Below are positions 1-8,145 of a stretch of DNA of 14,622 nt, piece after piece. Location: contig JARFQM010000050.1 in the NCBI GenBank assembly GCA_029287755.1, forward strand, positions 1-14,622. The letters run 5' to 3'. The notes beneath the pieces are model-generated. The model made no database searches, was not told the origin of the DNA, and saw nothing but the letters and a program-made list of their open reading frames with translations. This DNA comes from Desulfofustis sp. (GTDB taxonomy: Bacteria; Desulfobacterota; Desulfobulbia; Desulfobulbales; Desulfocapsaceae). The translations under genes were made by a program, and so were the position numbers. Position 1 is the stretch's first letter. The number at the start of each line of letters is the position of its first letter.

Positions 1-80
1 AAGCCGCGGAGACGGAAACTGCCGAGCTCGGGCCTGAAGTCTCCGCTGACAAGGCGGACCCGGGCGAGGGCAAGCAATAA
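1..80 (+). CDS. nusA: C-terminal tail of NusA (partial, 5' end outside window)
   Basis: An open frame runs in from the left edge (first complete codon at base 3) and stops with TAA at 78-80. The 25 visible residues are acidic and rich in Ala, Glu and Gly, ending in GEGKQ. There is no domain to recognise, so the call rests on position: in most bacteria the gene directly before ylxR-infB is nusA, the transcription elongation and antitermination factor, and several NusA proteins carry a variable acidic tail. The next gene, ylxR, starts 8 bases after this stop, which fits a single operon. Another protein with an acidic tail cannot be excluded from this fragment alone. Confidence 0.6.
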   Translation, partial: AAETETAELGPEVSADKADPGEGKQ

Positions 81-88
81 GTGGTGAT

Positions 89-301
89 ATGACCAGAGAG
101 CCGATCAGGACCTGCATCAGCTGCAACCGCAAAGGAGCGAAGACCGAATTGATCAGGTACGTCTGGCAGGATGGTGCGCCACTTCACGATCCCGATCAGA
201 AGCGTGCGGGGCGGGGGGCATATCATTGTGACACAAGAGAGTGCAAAGAGCGCTTTGCGCAAAGCGGGAAACGATTGAAACGGGCGTTTCGTCTAACCTG
301 A
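89..301 (+). CDS. ylxR: YlxR/RnpM family RNA-binding protein (DUF448)
   Basis: This 70-aa protein carries the family signature. The N-terminus has RTCISC followed by K and L-x-R residues, a GRGAYHC motif lies around residues 41-47, and the C-terminus is basic (KRLKRAF). YlxR proteins are small, positively charged RNA-binding proteins usually encoded between nusA and infB; the Bacillus subtilis member (RnpM) is reported to modulate RNase P. The ATG at 89 is the only sensible start in frame, because upstream codons back into nusA give no ATG, GTG or TTG. The ribosome-binding site is weak, suggesting coupling to translation of nusA, which ends 8 bases upstream. The CxxC pair could bind metal or be structural. 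Family assignment is secure; the molecular role in this organism is inferred. Confidence 0.9.
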   Translation: MTREPIRTCISCNRKGAKTELIRYVWQDGAPLHDPDQKRAGRGAYHCDTRECKERFAQSGKRLKRAFRLT

Positions 302-324
302 CAGTAAGCGAGAACTAAGGACGG

Positions 325-338
325 TGATCTTCGGATCA
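325..338 (+). promoter_or_regulatory. UUCG-capped hairpin in the ylxR-infB gap
   Basis: TGATC-TTCG-GATCA forms a perfect 5-bp stem closed by a C(UUCG)G tetraloop, one of the most stable RNA loops. It lies 35 bases before the infB start. Two short T-runs follow (about 347-351 and 356-360) but begin too far from the stem for a standard terminator. It may be a leader structure or processing site; the effect is unknown. Confidence 0.35.
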
Positions 339-372
339 AGTCGATGATTTTTAGGTTTTTCAGGAGCAGGGT

Positions 373-3063
373 ATGAGCAGAGTGAGGGTTTACGAACTGG
401 CAAAAGAAGCCGGCATGGGTAGCAAGGAACTTGCCGACAAGTTGATTGCCGCCGGTTACGAAATCAAGGGCCACAGTTCGACGGTAGATGAGGATACGGC
501 CGACAAGATCCGCAAGACGATGTTCAAGAAGGCCGAGCCTGAACCCGAACCCGAGCCCGAGACCGAAAAGGTCGAAAAGCGCATAGAGGGTGAGGGTGAT
601 CAGAAGTCGACAGTCATTCGCCGGCGGACCACGATCATCAGAAGACGGGCCAAGGCGGCGCCCGAGGCTGCCGAGGAAAGCGCTGAGGAAGGTGCCGAAG
701 CGGTGGCCGAGGAAGGGGCTGAAACTCAGGAGGCTGCTGAACCGGCGGAAACGGCTGCACGCGTCGAAGACGGTGCGGAGGCAGTCGCGGAACCGGCCGA
801 AAAGGCTGAGCCGCAGGAAATGAGCGAGGAACCGTCGGAGGCTGCCGCCGAGGAAGTTGTCGCTGAGGCCGAGGAAAGTGTTGGCGAAGAGGCCGATGAG
901 CACGAGGCTTCCCAGGAGATCACCAAACCGAAAAAGGTCGAACGTAAGAAGATAGCCCGGGTGGTGGGTGCCATCGAACTTCCCGTCGAACAGGAAAAAG
1001 AAAAAAGTGAAACACGCCCGAAGAGAGGCGCAAAACGCGGTCCTGTAAAAACGGGCCGAGAAGGTGCCCCGGAATTTCAACCGGGACCGGTCCCCGAGTC
1101 CGGCGATCGCGGGCGCAAAAAGGGCAAGCGCGGCCAGCGCGAAACCGAAGAGAACGGTGAAGGCCGTGGCAAAGGTTTCAAAAAAGGAAAGAAAAACATC
1201 AAGTTCACCCATTTCGACGCCGACTACCAACGGGGCGGCAGACGCGGGAAGCGGGGCAAGATAAGGTCCGAAAAGAAATCCGCTCCGTCAACCATCGAGA
1301 TGAAGGCCAGCAAAAAGAAGATCACCGTCTACGAGTCCATATCAGTCGGCGAGCTGGCCTCCACTATGAAAGTCAAAGCCAGCGAGGTAATTGCCAAACT
1401 GATGGGACTCGGCGTCATGGCCACGATGAATCAGGCGGTGGATGTCGATACCGCGACGCTGATCGCCACCGATTTCGGCTATGAGATCGAACAGGGCATT
1501 ACCGAAGAGATCGGCATTCAGATCCTGGATGCCCAGGAAGAAGGCGGAGAGACCCAGACCCGATCACCGGTAGTCACCGTCATGGGCCATGTCGATCACG
1601 GCAAGACATCGATTCTCGATGCCATCCGCAAAACCGATGTGGCAGAAGGTGAAGCAGGCGGCATAACCCAGCATATCGGCGCCTATCATGTGCGCTCCAA
1701 GGCCGGCGACGTGACTTTCGTAGATACGCCCGGCCATGCCGCGTTCACCGAGATGCGCTCCCGCGGTGCCCAGATCACCGACCTGGTCATCCTGGTGGTC
1801 GCCGCCGATGACGGCGTTATGGATCAGACCCGGGAGGCGATCAACCACGCCCAGGCAGCCGATGTCCCGATTCTGGTGGCGGTCAACAAGATCGACAAGG
1901 ACAACGCCGATCCCGACCGGGTCAAGCGTGAACTGGCGGAGCTCGAACTGATTCCCGAAGATTGGGGTGGCCAGACCATCTACTGCGAAACCTCCGCCAA
2001 GCAGAATATCGGTATCGACGAGCTGCTCGAAAATATTCAACTCGTGGCCGAGATCCTGGAACTCAAGGCAGATCCCACCAGGAAGGCCAAGGGGAGAGTG
2101 GTCGAAGCCCGCCTGGATAAGGGGCGCGGCGCCGTTGCCACGGTTCTGATCCAGGAGGGAACGCTGCACAACGGCGATAACTTCGTGGTCGGGCAATACA
2201 GCGGCAAGGTCCGGGCGCTGCTCGACGACAAGGGCCGCAAGATAAAGAGTGCGGGCCCCTCGGAGCCGGTCGAGGTGCAGGGGCTCTCGGGCGTTCCCCA
2301 GGCCGGTGATGAATTTATCGTCGTCACCGATGATAAAATGGCGAAAAACGTCAGTCAGGCCCGCTCCATGAAAGTGCGCGAGTCGGAATTGGCGGCCGGC
2401 AGCAAGATCTCCCTGGATAAATTGTTCGAGCAGATGAGTGACGGCAATGTCCAGGAGCTGCGGATGATCATCCGTGCCGATGTTCAGGGAACCCTTGAGG
2501 CGTTCGCCAAGGCGGCTGAAGAACTCTCCACCAATGAGATCAAGGTCCGGGTGCTGCATGAGGGTTCCGGCACGATCAGTGAATCGGACATTCTTCTGGC
2601 CTCAGCCTCGGATGCCATTGTTATCGGCTTCAATGTGCGCCCCTCGGCCAAGATTAAGGAGATGGCCGAGAAGGAGCACGTCGATATCCGCTCCTACGAT
2701 GTAATCTACCACGCTCTCGACGATATCAGAAAGGCGATGGTGGGTATGCTCGATCCGACCTTCGAGGAAGAGGTGATCGGCAACGCCGAGGTGCGCGAAG
2801 TCTTCAATGTGCCCAAGGTCGGCAGAATCGCCGGTTGTTCGGTGACCGACGGGGCGATCAGGAGAAACGCCGGGGTCAGGGTACTGCGAGACGGAGTGGT
2901 GGTCTATACGGGTAAGATCGGATCGCTGAAGCGCTTTCAGGATGACGCCAAGGAAGTCGTTCAGGGGTACGAATGCGGTATCGGGGTCGAAAATTTCAAC
3001 GATATCAAGGTCGGTGACAACCTCGAAGCCTTTGTCATGCAACAGGTTGAATCCACCCTCTAG
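373..3063 (+). CDS. infB: Translation initiation factor IF-2
   Basis: The 896-aa GTPase delivers initiator fMet-tRNA to the 30S subunit and promotes subunit joining. An IF2_N module occupies residues 1-50. A long low-complexity linker follows: Pro-Glu repeats near 56-66, then an Ala/Glu-rich acidic part, then a Lys/Arg/Gly-rich part up to about 310. A second IF2_N module is at about 316-370. The G domain shows GHVDHGKT (405-412), DTPGH (451-455), NKID (505-508) and SAK (541-543). An EF-Tu-like domain II, the IF-2 core domain III (with ADVQGTLEA) and the C-terminal fMet-tRNA-binding domain complete it. The length is normal for a proteobacterial IF-2. AGGAG at 362-366 lies 6 bases before the ATG, a strong ribosome-binding site. 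All key GTPase residues are intact. Confidence 0.98.
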   Translation: MSRVRVYELAKEAGMGSKELADKLIAAGYEIKGHSSTVDEDTADKIRKTMFKKAEPEPEPEPETEKVEKRIEGEGDQKSTVIRRRTTIIRRRAKAAPEAAEESAEEGAEAVAEEGAETQEAAEPAETAARVEDGAEAVAEPAEKAEPQEMSEEPSEAAAEEVVAEAEESVGEEADEHEASQEITKPKKVERKKIARVVGAIELPVEQEKEKSETRPKRGAKRGPVKTGREGAPEFQPGPVPESGDRGRKKGKRGQRETEENGEGRGKGFKKGKKNIKFTHFDADYQRGGRRGKRGKIRSEKKSAPSTIEMKASKKKITVYESISVGELASTMKVKASEVIAKLMGLGVMATMNQAVDVDTATLIATDFGYEIEQGITEEIGIQILDAQEEGGETQTRSPVVTVMGHVDHGKTSILDAIRKTDVAEGEAGGITQHIGAYHVRSKAGDVTFVDTPGHAAFTEMRSRGAQITDLVILVVAADDGVMDQTREAINHAQAADVPILVAVNKIDKDNADPDRVKRELAELELIPEDWGGQTIYCETSAKQNIGIDELLENIQLVAEILELKADPTRKAKGRVVEARLDKGRGAVATVLIQEGTLHNGDNFVVGQYSGKVRALLDDKGRKIKSAGPSEPVEVQGLSGVPQAGDEFIVVTDDKMAKNVSQARSMKVRESELAAGSKISLDKLFEQMSDGNVQELRMIIRADVQGTLEAFAKAAEELSTNEIKVRVLHEGSGTISESDILLASASDAIVIGFNVRPSAKIKEMAEKEHVDIRSYDVIYHALDDIRKAMVGMLDPTFEEEVIGNAEVREVFNVPKVGRIAGCSVTDGAIRRNAGVRVLRDGVVVYTGKIGSLKRFQDDAKEVVQGYECGIGVENFNDIKVGDNLEAFVMQQVESTL

Positions 3064-3072
3064 CAAAGGATC

Positions 3073-3498
3073 ATGGCTACCCACTGGCACCCCAAACAGG
3101 AACTCGAATCACTGGGAGCGACTCGAACTCAGCCCCCCAAGCGGGCCGCGCGGGTCGCCGATGTGATCAAAAACGAACTCTCTGTACTGCTTTTACAAAA
3201 GGTACGGGATCCCCAGCTGCAGGATATAACGATCAGCCGGGTGGAGCTCTCCGATGACTTGCGGCACGCAAAAGTATACTTCACCATGTTCCAGGGGCAG
3301 GCGAAAATGGCCCAGGTGACCCGGAGTTTGCAGAAGGCCACCGGCTTTATGCGCAGTCATTTGGCCAAAACCCTGAATCTTCGGTTTACGCCGGAACTTC
3401 GCTTCTGGTATGATGAAGAATTCGAAGAGGTTAAAAAAATAGAGAGGCTGCTCGACGATATCGCCCGAGACAGAGATGAGCGACAAGAAGATTCCTGA
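3073..3498 (+). CDS. rbfA: Ribosome-binding factor A (30S maturation)
   Basis: This 141-aa protein matches RbfA, a small KH-fold factor that binds immature 30S subunits and helps mature the 5' end of 16S rRNA. Typical features are KRAARVADVIKNELS near the start, VRDPQLQDITISRVELSDDL in the middle and a KVYFT strand, then RFTPELRFWYDE near the end. It begins 9 bases after infB stops, with AAAGGA at 3065-3070 placed correctly for the ATG at 3073. The N-terminus has about 20 residues more than the shortest homologues. The end overlaps the next gene by 23 bases. In some relatives a small DUF503 gene sits between infB and rbfA; it is absent here. Confidence 0.95.
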   Translation: MATHWHPKQELESLGATRTQPPKRAARVADVIKNELSVLLLQKVRDPQLQDITISRVELSDDLRHAKVYFTMFQGQAKMAQVTRSLQKATGFMRSHLAKTLNLRFTPELRFWYDEEFEEVKKIERLLDDIARDRDERQEDS

Positions 3499-4498
3499 AA
3501 AGATTCTCGAGGTTATCAGGGATGCCAGTCATTGCGTGGTAACCACCCATGTCCAGCCAGACGGGGATGCGCTGGGCTCACTGCTGGCCATGGTTTGCCT
3601 GCTCGAGCAGATGGGCAAGCGGGTCTTTGCCTACCTTGATGAACCTATTTCCCATCTCTACAGTTTTCTTCCGAACAGCCGGGCGCTGAGTAACGACATC
3701 GACAAGTTGCAGGAGTTCGTGGATGAAGCGGGAGTCGATCTCTGCGCCATTGCCCTTGATTGCGGGGAAGCCGACAGGATGGGGCGCTACCAGGACGAGT
3801 TTCTGAGGATCTCCCCTTTCCTGGTGGTCGACCACCATCTCTCGCATCAGAATTTCGGTGATCATCGCTGGGTCGATCCGCAGTGCAGTTCAACCGGTGA
3901 GATGGTCTATGAGATCAGCGAGGCACTGGGACAGACCCCCACCTATGAAGGTGCATTTTCGCTCTATGTGGCGATTTGTACCGACACCGGTTCATTCAGG
4001 TATGAGTGTACCGGGGCCCGCACCTTCGAAATCGCCGGCCGCCTCGTTGAACTGGGCGTCAACCCCAACCAGGTTGCCAACCTTATCTACGACAACTACA
4101 GTCCGGAACGGCTCGACTTGATGCAGCGGGTGCTGGCAACTCTGGAGTTGCGCGAGAGTCAGCAGGTTGCCTGCATCCATGTGACCAGGGAGATGTTTGA
4201 CCGGAGCGGCGCCCTGGCCCAGGACGTGGAGGGGTTCGTAGAATATCCCCGCTCCATCCGTCCGGTGAAGGTTGCCGTCTTTTTAAAGGAGACTAAAGCA
4301 GATATTATTTCGGTCAGTCTGCGGGCCAAAGGAGATTTCAACGTCGCCTCGATTGCCAAACAATTCGGTGGGGGCGGGCATCGAAATGCCGCCGGGTGCA
4401 AGTTTCCGGCAGACTCCTTGGATTCGGTAAGGGAAAAAATTATCAGTTCCATCGCCGCCGCCCTGCGCACTTCCTCCTCTGCCCAAAGCGCCGCCTAG
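3476..4498 (+). CDS. nrnA: DHH/DHHA1 phosphoesterase, NrnA-like nanoRNase / pAp phosphatase
   Basis: The 340-aa protein has all DHH-family motifs. HVQPDGDALGS (residues 25-35) and the DCGEADR motif supply Mn-binding aspartates; VVDHH contains D119-H120-H121; DTGSFRYECTG is the fourth motif; GGGGH (298-302), followed by RNAAGC, marks the C-terminal DHHA1 substrate-binding domain. NrnA enzymes degrade RNAs of two to five nucleotides, and many also dephosphorylate 3'-phosphoadenosine 5'-phosphate. The gene overlaps rbfA by 23 bases, so translation is probably coupled. A position between rbfA and truB is common in Firmicutes and deltaproteobacteria. Together with pnp downstream, the cluster encodes both an exoribonuclease and the enzyme that finishes its short products. 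The exact substrate preference is inferred from the family. Confidence 0.92.
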   Translation: MSDKKIPEKILEVIRDASHCVVTTHVQPDGDALGSLLAMVCLLEQMGKRVFAYLDEPISHLYSFLPNSRALSNDIDKLQEFVDEAGVDLCAIALDCGEADRMGRYQDEFLRISPFLVVDHHLSHQNFGDHRWVDPQCSSTGEMVYEISEALGQTPTYEGAFSLYVAICTDTGSFRYECTGARTFEIAGRLVELGVNPNQVANLIYDNYSPERLDLMQRVLATLELRESQQVACIHVTREMFDRSGALAQDVEGFVEYPRSIRPVKVAVFLKETKADIISVSLRAKGDFNVASIAKQFGGGGHRNAAGCKFPADSLDSVREKIISSIAAALRTSSSAQSAA

Positions 4499-4521
4499 CC
4501 TGTCCCAAACCTACGCTCTCG

Positions 4522-5268
4522 ATGATTCCCCAGCCTGATCCCGGTGTTGTCCTGGTAGATAAGCTTCCAGGCAGGACTTCATTCAGTGTGGTTCGTTCGG
4601 TGAGAAAGATTTTCGGGGTCAAGAAGGTCGGTCACGCCGGCACCCTGGACCCTTTCGCTTCAGGTCTGCTGGTGGTCTGCATTGGCCGACCGGCCACGAG
4701 GCTTATCGACAGGCTGATGGAAGGGGAAAAAACCTATCATGCTACCGTAGTGCTCGGCAAGGTTTCCACGACCCAGGATCCGGAAGGAGAAATCAGCCTC
4801 GGCGGTCCGGTCGACGCCATCAATCGAGCTGTTATCGAGGCGGCCCTGACCGAATTCAGGGGTACAATCCTGCAGACACCGCCCCCGTTCTCGGCCCTCA
4901 AGCACAAAGGCAAGCCGCTCTACCACTACGCCCGGAAGGGGATACCTATCACCAAGGAGCCCCGGCAGGTGACCATCCACGAACTCGAACTGGGGGGAGT
5001 TGATTTGCGGCCCGATCAGACGCAGCCGTCAATGGAATTAAAGATCAGATGCAGTAAGGGAACCTACATCAGGAGCCTGGCTCAGGATATCGGCACAGCC
5101 CTGGGCTGTGGAGCCTACTTGTCAGGGCTGCGGAGGATACGGAGTGGCTGTTTTTCAGTGGAGGATGGCCTGCCGGGGGGCTGCTTGGATGATCCTGAAA
5201 AGGCACAATGGGTGCGGGAACACAGGATCGAAGTGGAAGAAGTACAGAAGCTCTTGCATAATTTTTAA
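4522..5268 (+). CDS. truB: tRNA pseudouridine(55) synthase TruB, short form
   Basis: TruB converts U55 to pseudouridine in the T-loop of tRNAs. The start of the protein (PGVVLVDKLPGRTSFSVV) and GHAGTLDPFASGLL, with catalytic Asp43, are canonical. PPPFSALKHKGKPLYHYAR and CSKGTYIRSLAQDIG are the other family motifs. The open frame extends back to 4396 inside nrnA, but homology begins at the ATG at 4522 and no other start codon lies between. The upstream sequence has no clear ribosome-binding site; the nrnA stop is 23 bases before, so coupling is likely. At 248 residues the protein ends soon after the catalytic domain and appears to lack the C-terminal PUA-type domain of the roughly 310-aa E. 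coli enzyme. No frameshift is obvious at the end. Confidence 0.95.
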   Translation: MIPQPDPGVVLVDKLPGRTSFSVVRSVRKIFGVKKVGHAGTLDPFASGLLVVCIGRPATRLIDRLMEGEKTYHATVVLGKVSTTQDPEGEISLGGPVDAINRAVIEAALTEFRGTILQTPPPFSALKHKGKPLYHYARKGIPITKEPRQVTIHELELGGVDLRPDQTQPSMELKIRCSKGTYIRSLAQDIGTALGCGAYLSGLRRIRSGCFSVEDGLPGGCLDDPEKAQWVREHRIEVEEVQKLLHNF

Positions 5269-5327
5269 TTAATGAGTATCATACGCTGTTTGAATAAATA
5301 ACTCGACATGTACCTGATCTCTTCTGG

Positions 5328-5356
5328 TTGAGATTATCATGTGTGCGTAGTATGTT
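5328..5356 (+). promoter_or_regulatory. Probable sigma-70 promoter for rpsO
   Basis: TTGAGA (5328-5333, 5 of 6 to consensus) is followed after exactly 17 bases by TATGTT (5351-5356, 4 of 6). Transcription would begin near 5363, giving a leader of about 48 bases before rpsO. The 142-base gap after truB is AT-rich compared with the genes around it, as expected of a promoter region. An imperfect inverted repeat (ACATG at 5306-5310, CATGT at 5339-5343, with TCTC/GAGA inside) overlaps the -35 box and could be an operator. Confidence 0.55.
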
Positions 5357-5410
5357 TATTACATAGTATAGGCTAATTAAGAGCGCAGTAAGGAATATAG
5401 GAGGTTTGTG

Positions 5411-5680
5411 GTGGCACAATCGGCCGTAAGAAAAAACGAGATTATCGAGAAATACAAGACACACGAGTCCGATACCGGTTCATCCGAAGTGCAGATTGCT
5501 CTGTTGACCGATAGAATCCAGTATCTCACCGAACATTTCAAGATCCACCAGAAGGATCATCATTCCCGTCAGGGGCTGTTGAAATTGGTTGGCCAGCGGC
5601 GCAGTCTTCTCGACTATCTCAAAAATAAAGATATTCAGAAATACAGGGCCCTGATCAAGGAACTTGGTATACGCAAGTAA
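5411..5680 (+). CDS. rpsO: 30S ribosomal protein S15
   Basis: S15 binds the central domain of 16S rRNA early in 30S assembly. The sequence carries the family core: [35 protein letters not shown] and a GIRK end. Two consecutive GTG codons (5408 and 5411) could start it. I choose 5411: it gives 89 residues, the canonical S15 length, and places the perfect AGGAGGT (5399-5405) at normal spacing, whereas 5408 is only two bases away. The gene seems to have its own promoter and is followed by a strong terminator before pnp. In other bacteria S15 represses its own translation through the mRNA leader; whether the short leader here does so cannot be read from sequence. Confidence 0.97.
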   Translation: MAQSAVRKNEIIEKYKTHESDTGSSEVQIALLTDRIQYLTEHFKIHQKDHHSRQGLLKLVGQRRSLLDYLKNKDIQKYRALIKELGIRK

Positions 5681-5749
5681 ACCTGCCTGACAGACTTTCA
5701 TGTCTATCGCTGTTCAGTTACGGTGGAGATCCGCCACTCCTCTTACATG

Positions 5750-5764
5750 GTTCTTTTGAAGAAC
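5750..5764 (+). other. Small perfect hairpin in the rpsO-pnp gap
   Basis: GTTCTT-TTG-AAGAAC gives a 6-bp stem with a 3-base loop. It lies just upstream of the terminator stem and 70 bases after the rpsO stop, so it would be in the 3' end of the rpsO transcript. The role is unknown; it could protect the 3' end or be a nuclease target. Confidence 0.3.
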
Positions 5765-5768
5765 TGTT

Positions 5769-5827
5769 AAACCGGATGGCAGAGTCGCTTGTTTGCAGCG
5801 GCTGGGCTATCCGGTTTCGCTCTTTTT
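5769..5827 (+). terminator. Intrinsic terminator after rpsO
   Basis: AAACCGGAT (5769-5777) pairs perfectly with ATCCGGTTT (5809-5817). Inside, AGTCGCT pairs with AGCGGCT (one G-U) around a TGTTTGC loop, making a long two-part stem. TCTTTTT follows at 5821-5827, three bases after the stem. It sits where E. coli has the rpsO t1 terminator, so pnp is expected to be transcribed by read-through or from its own promoter. I could not identify a convincing pnp promoter between the terminator and the gene: TTGATA at 5851 has no matching -10 box. Confidence 0.75.
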
Positions 5828-5925
5828 CCCCCGCTGTAAGGCAAAAAATATTGATAAGCTGTTCTGCAATAGGGCAGGACGGTAGGAAGGATTAGGAAAT
5901 TTCTAATTTGAAGTAAAAGCAAAAA

Positions 5926-5946
5926 CGGCCGGCACAAAGCCGGTCG
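5926..5946 (+). promoter_or_regulatory. GC-rich hairpin in the pnp leader
   Basis: CGGCCGGC (5926-5933) and GCCGGTCG (5939-5946) form an 8-bp stem with one G-U pair and an ACAAA loop. It ends 42 bases before the pnp ATG. A weaker ATTAG/CTAAT inverted repeat lies upstream (5891-5907). In E. coli a double-stranded structure in the pnp leader is cut by RNase III and then used by PNPase to repress its own mRNA; this hairpin is placed similarly but is shorter, so the parallel is an inference. Confidence 0.5.
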
Positions 5947-5988
5947 GTGATCGTGGAGCCGAATAGGCGGCCCACAAGTGGAGACATT

Positions 5989-8067
5989 ATGATTAAGAAG
6001 GTAGAAGCTACGATCGGTACAAATCTAATTACCATCGAAACAGGTAAGCTTGCCAAGCAGGCATCCGGCTCCGTCCTTGTCAGGAGTGGAGATACCATGG
6101 TTCTGGTAACGGCTGTAGGAGATAAGGTAAACAAACCAGAACTGGGATTTCTCCCATTAACTATTGAATATCAGGAAAAGATGGCCTCGGTTGGCCGCAT
6201 CCCCGGGAACTATTTCAGAAGAGAAATCGGCAGACCGAGTGAAAACGAGGTATTGACCTGCCGGATCATCGATCGGCCCATGCGGCCGTTGTTTGCCGAT
6301 GGGTATTGCGCCGAAACCCAGGTAATTGCCTCGGTACTGTCGGCGGACCAGGAAAATGCCCCGGATATGCTGGCCCTCACCGGCGCCAGCTGTGCCCTGA
6401 CCCTTTCCGATATCCCCTTCGGCGGGCCGGTGGCCGGCGGCCGGGTGGGCTACATCGATGGAAATTTTGTGATGAATCCGACGGTCAAAGAGCTTGAAGG
6501 CTCGGCCATGGATATCGTCGTGGCCTGCACCGAAAAAGCGGTGGTGATGGTTGAAGGACAAGCCGATACTCTGCCCGAGGATACGGTACTCGACGCCATT
6601 TTCTATGCCTTTGAGAATCTGCAGCCGCTGATTGAAGTACAGAAAGAGCTGCAGGCTGCCTGCGGCAAGCCAAAAAGAGACGTTGAACCGTCGCCGGCAG
6701 ACGAAGGGCTGTACAGCAGAATCGTCGACTGTGCCAAAGCTGACCTGGAGACGGTCATTTCCACTGGTGACAAGCTTGAGCGCAGCAGCAGATATGAAGA
6801 ACTCAAGGCGAAAGTCAATAGTGAGCTCGACCCCGAGGGCGAGCGCTCCGGCGAAATTTCGGAGCTGCTCTCGAAATACCGTAAAACCGCGATGCGCGCC
6901 AAAATCGTCAATGAGTCCAGACGAATAGACGGTCGAGCCTTCGATCAGGTTCGTCCAATCAGCAGTGAAGCCGGCTACCTGCCGCGCGCCCACGGTTCCG
7001 CCCTGTTCACCAGAGGTGAAACCCAGGCTCTGGTCAGTGCTACGCTGGGCAGCGAAAGAGATCAACAGCGGGTGGAGACCCTCGGTGGAGAAGAGAACAA
7101 GCGCTTCATGCTGCACTATAACTTCCCTCCTTTTTGCGTGGGCGAAGTGCGCAGACTCAGCGGCCCATCCAGACGCGATATCGGTCATGGCACCTTGGCG
7201 AGACGAGGTATCGAGGCCGCGCTGCCGGACGTCAGTGAATTTCCCTATTCGATCAGGGTGGTTTCCGAGGTTCTGGAGTCAAACGGCTCATCCTCCATGG
7301 CCACTGTCTGCGGAGCCAGTATGGCCCTGATGGATGCCGGTGTACCGATTTCCACCCCGGTTTCGGGCATTGCCATGGGACTGATCAAAGAGGACGACAA
7401 AGTGGTTATCCTCTCCGATATACTTGGCGACGAGGATCATCTCGGTGATATGGATTTCAAAGTGGTAGGCACAGCCGACGGGGTGACTTCCCTGCAGATG
7501 GATATCAAGATCGACGGTGTTGACCGTGACATCATGGGCAAGGCTCTGGCCCAGGCCAAAGCCGGCCGCTTGCATATCCTCGGGGAGATGCAAAAAGGAA
7601 TTGCCAAAGCACGGACCGAGATTTCCGAGTTTGCCCCCAAATATCATGCCCATCAGATCAACCCCGACAAAATCAGGGACATAATCGGCCCCGGGGGCAA
7701 GATCATCAAGGAATTATCGGCCGAGTACGACGCCAAGATCGAGGTTGAAGACAGTGGCTTGGTCAAGATCTTCACCACCAACGGTACCAGTTTCGATGCC
7801 CTGATGGAGAAAATCAAGACCCTCACCGCGGAACCTGAAGTCGGCGCCGTTTACAAGGGAGTGGTTAAAACGGTTAAGGATTTCGGGGCGTTTGTCGAGA
7901 TCATGCCGGGAACCGACGGACTTGTTCACATTTCCGAGCTCGATAAGAGCCGGGTCAACAAGGTGACTGACATCGTCAAAGAAGGCGACGAGTTGGAGGT
8001 CAAAGTTCTCGAGATTGACGGTCGCGGCAGGATACGTTTGAGCCGCAAGGCGCTGTTGACCGACTGA
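5989..8067 (+). CDS. pnp: Polyribonucleotide nucleotidyltransferase (PNPase)
   Basis: PNPase degrades RNA 3'-to-5' using phosphate and is a core part of bacterial RNA decay. The protein has 692 residues from the ATG at 5989. The frame is open to a GTG at 5947, but GGAG at 5980-5983 and the family N-terminus favour 5989. Domains: first RNase PH core (about 1-210, with YFRREIGRPSENE), an alpha-helical domain (about 240-305), second RNase PH core (about 310-540) containing GDEDHLGDMDFK, where D483, D489 and K491 match E. coli D486, D492 and K494, a KH domain with IIGPGGK (565-571), and an S1 domain from about 618 to the end. The C-terminus stops soon after S1, without the RNase E-binding tail seen in enterobacteria. 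All catalytic residues are present. Confidence 0.98.
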   Translation: MIKKVEATIGTNLITIETGKLAKQASGSVLVRSGDTMVLVTAVGDKVNKPELGFLPLTIEYQEKMASVGRIPGNYFRREIGRPSENEVLTCRIIDRPMRPLFADGYCAETQVIASVLSADQENAPDMLALTGASCALTLSDIPFGGPVAGGRVGYIDGNFVMNPTVKELEGSAMDIVVACTEKAVVMVEGQADTLPEDTVLDAIFYAFENLQPLIEVQKELQAACGKPKRDVEPSPADEGLYSRIVDCAKADLETVISTGDKLERSSRYEELKAKVNSELDPEGERSGEISELLSKYRKTAMRAKIVNESRRIDGRAFDQVRPISSEAGYLPRAHGSALFTRGETQALVSATLGSERDQQRVETLGGEENKRFMLHYNFPPFCVGEVRRLSGPSRRDIGHGTLARRGIEAALPDVSEFPYSIRVVSEVLESNGSSSMATVCGASMALMDAGVPISTPVSGIAMGLIKEDDKVVILSDILGDEDHLGDMDFKVVGTADGVTSLQMDIKIDGVDRDIMGKALAQAKAGRLHILGEMQKGIAKARTEISEFAPKYHAHQINPDKIRDIIGPGGKIIKELSAEYDAKIEVEDSGLVKIFTTNGTSFDALMEKIKTLTAEPEVGAVYKGVVKTVKDFGAFVEIMPGTDGLVHISELDKSRVNKVTDIVKEGDELEVKVLEIDGRGRIRLSRKALLTD

Positions 8068-8085
8068 TCAACCAAAACTGATCGA

Positions 8086-8109
8086 GGGGACACGGGCCCA
8101 GGTGTCCCC
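8086..8109. repeat. GGGGACAC palindrome, unit 1 (pnp-dut gap)
   Basis: GGGGACAC (8086-8093) and GTGTCCCC (8102-8109) form a perfect 8-bp inverted repeat around an 8-base GC-rich spacer. No T-run follows, so it is not a standard terminator. It has the same form as the units at 8146-8173 and 9463-9525, which marks a dispersed repeat family. Confidence 0.75.
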
Positions 8110-8125
8110 ATATCCACACTTAGCT

Positions 8126-8142
8126 GGCTGTCTTCGGCAGCC
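8126..8142 (+). other. UUCG-capped hairpin between two palindromes
   Basis: GGCTG (8126-8130) pairs with CAGCC (8138-8142); inside, C8132-G8137 closes a TTCG loop with T8131 bulged. It lies midway between the two GGGGACAC units, so the gap is a composite of three hairpins, as in REP-type elements. It might also stabilise the 3' end of the pnp mRNA. Confidence 0.45.
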
Positions 8143-8145
8143 CAG

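Noticed and set aside
537..572. Pro-Glu codon repeats as a possible DNA repeat or CRISPR-like array
   Set aside because: The short period lies within the infB coding frame and simply encodes a low-complexity linker; there are no spacers.
223..1230. Long open frame on the minus strand inside infB
   Set aside because: It is antisense to the Glu/Ala/Lys-rich linker of IF-2, is rich in Phe, Leu and Arg as expected of a shadow of that composition, and has no recognisable domain or ribosome-binding site.
1564..2559. Minus-strand open frame opposite the IF-2 G domain
   Set aside because: Mirror of highly conserved GTPase codons; no independent support.
6157..7188. Minus-strand open frame inside pnp
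   Set aside because: It is fully antisense to conserved PNPase sequence and shows no family features; a GC-bias shadow.
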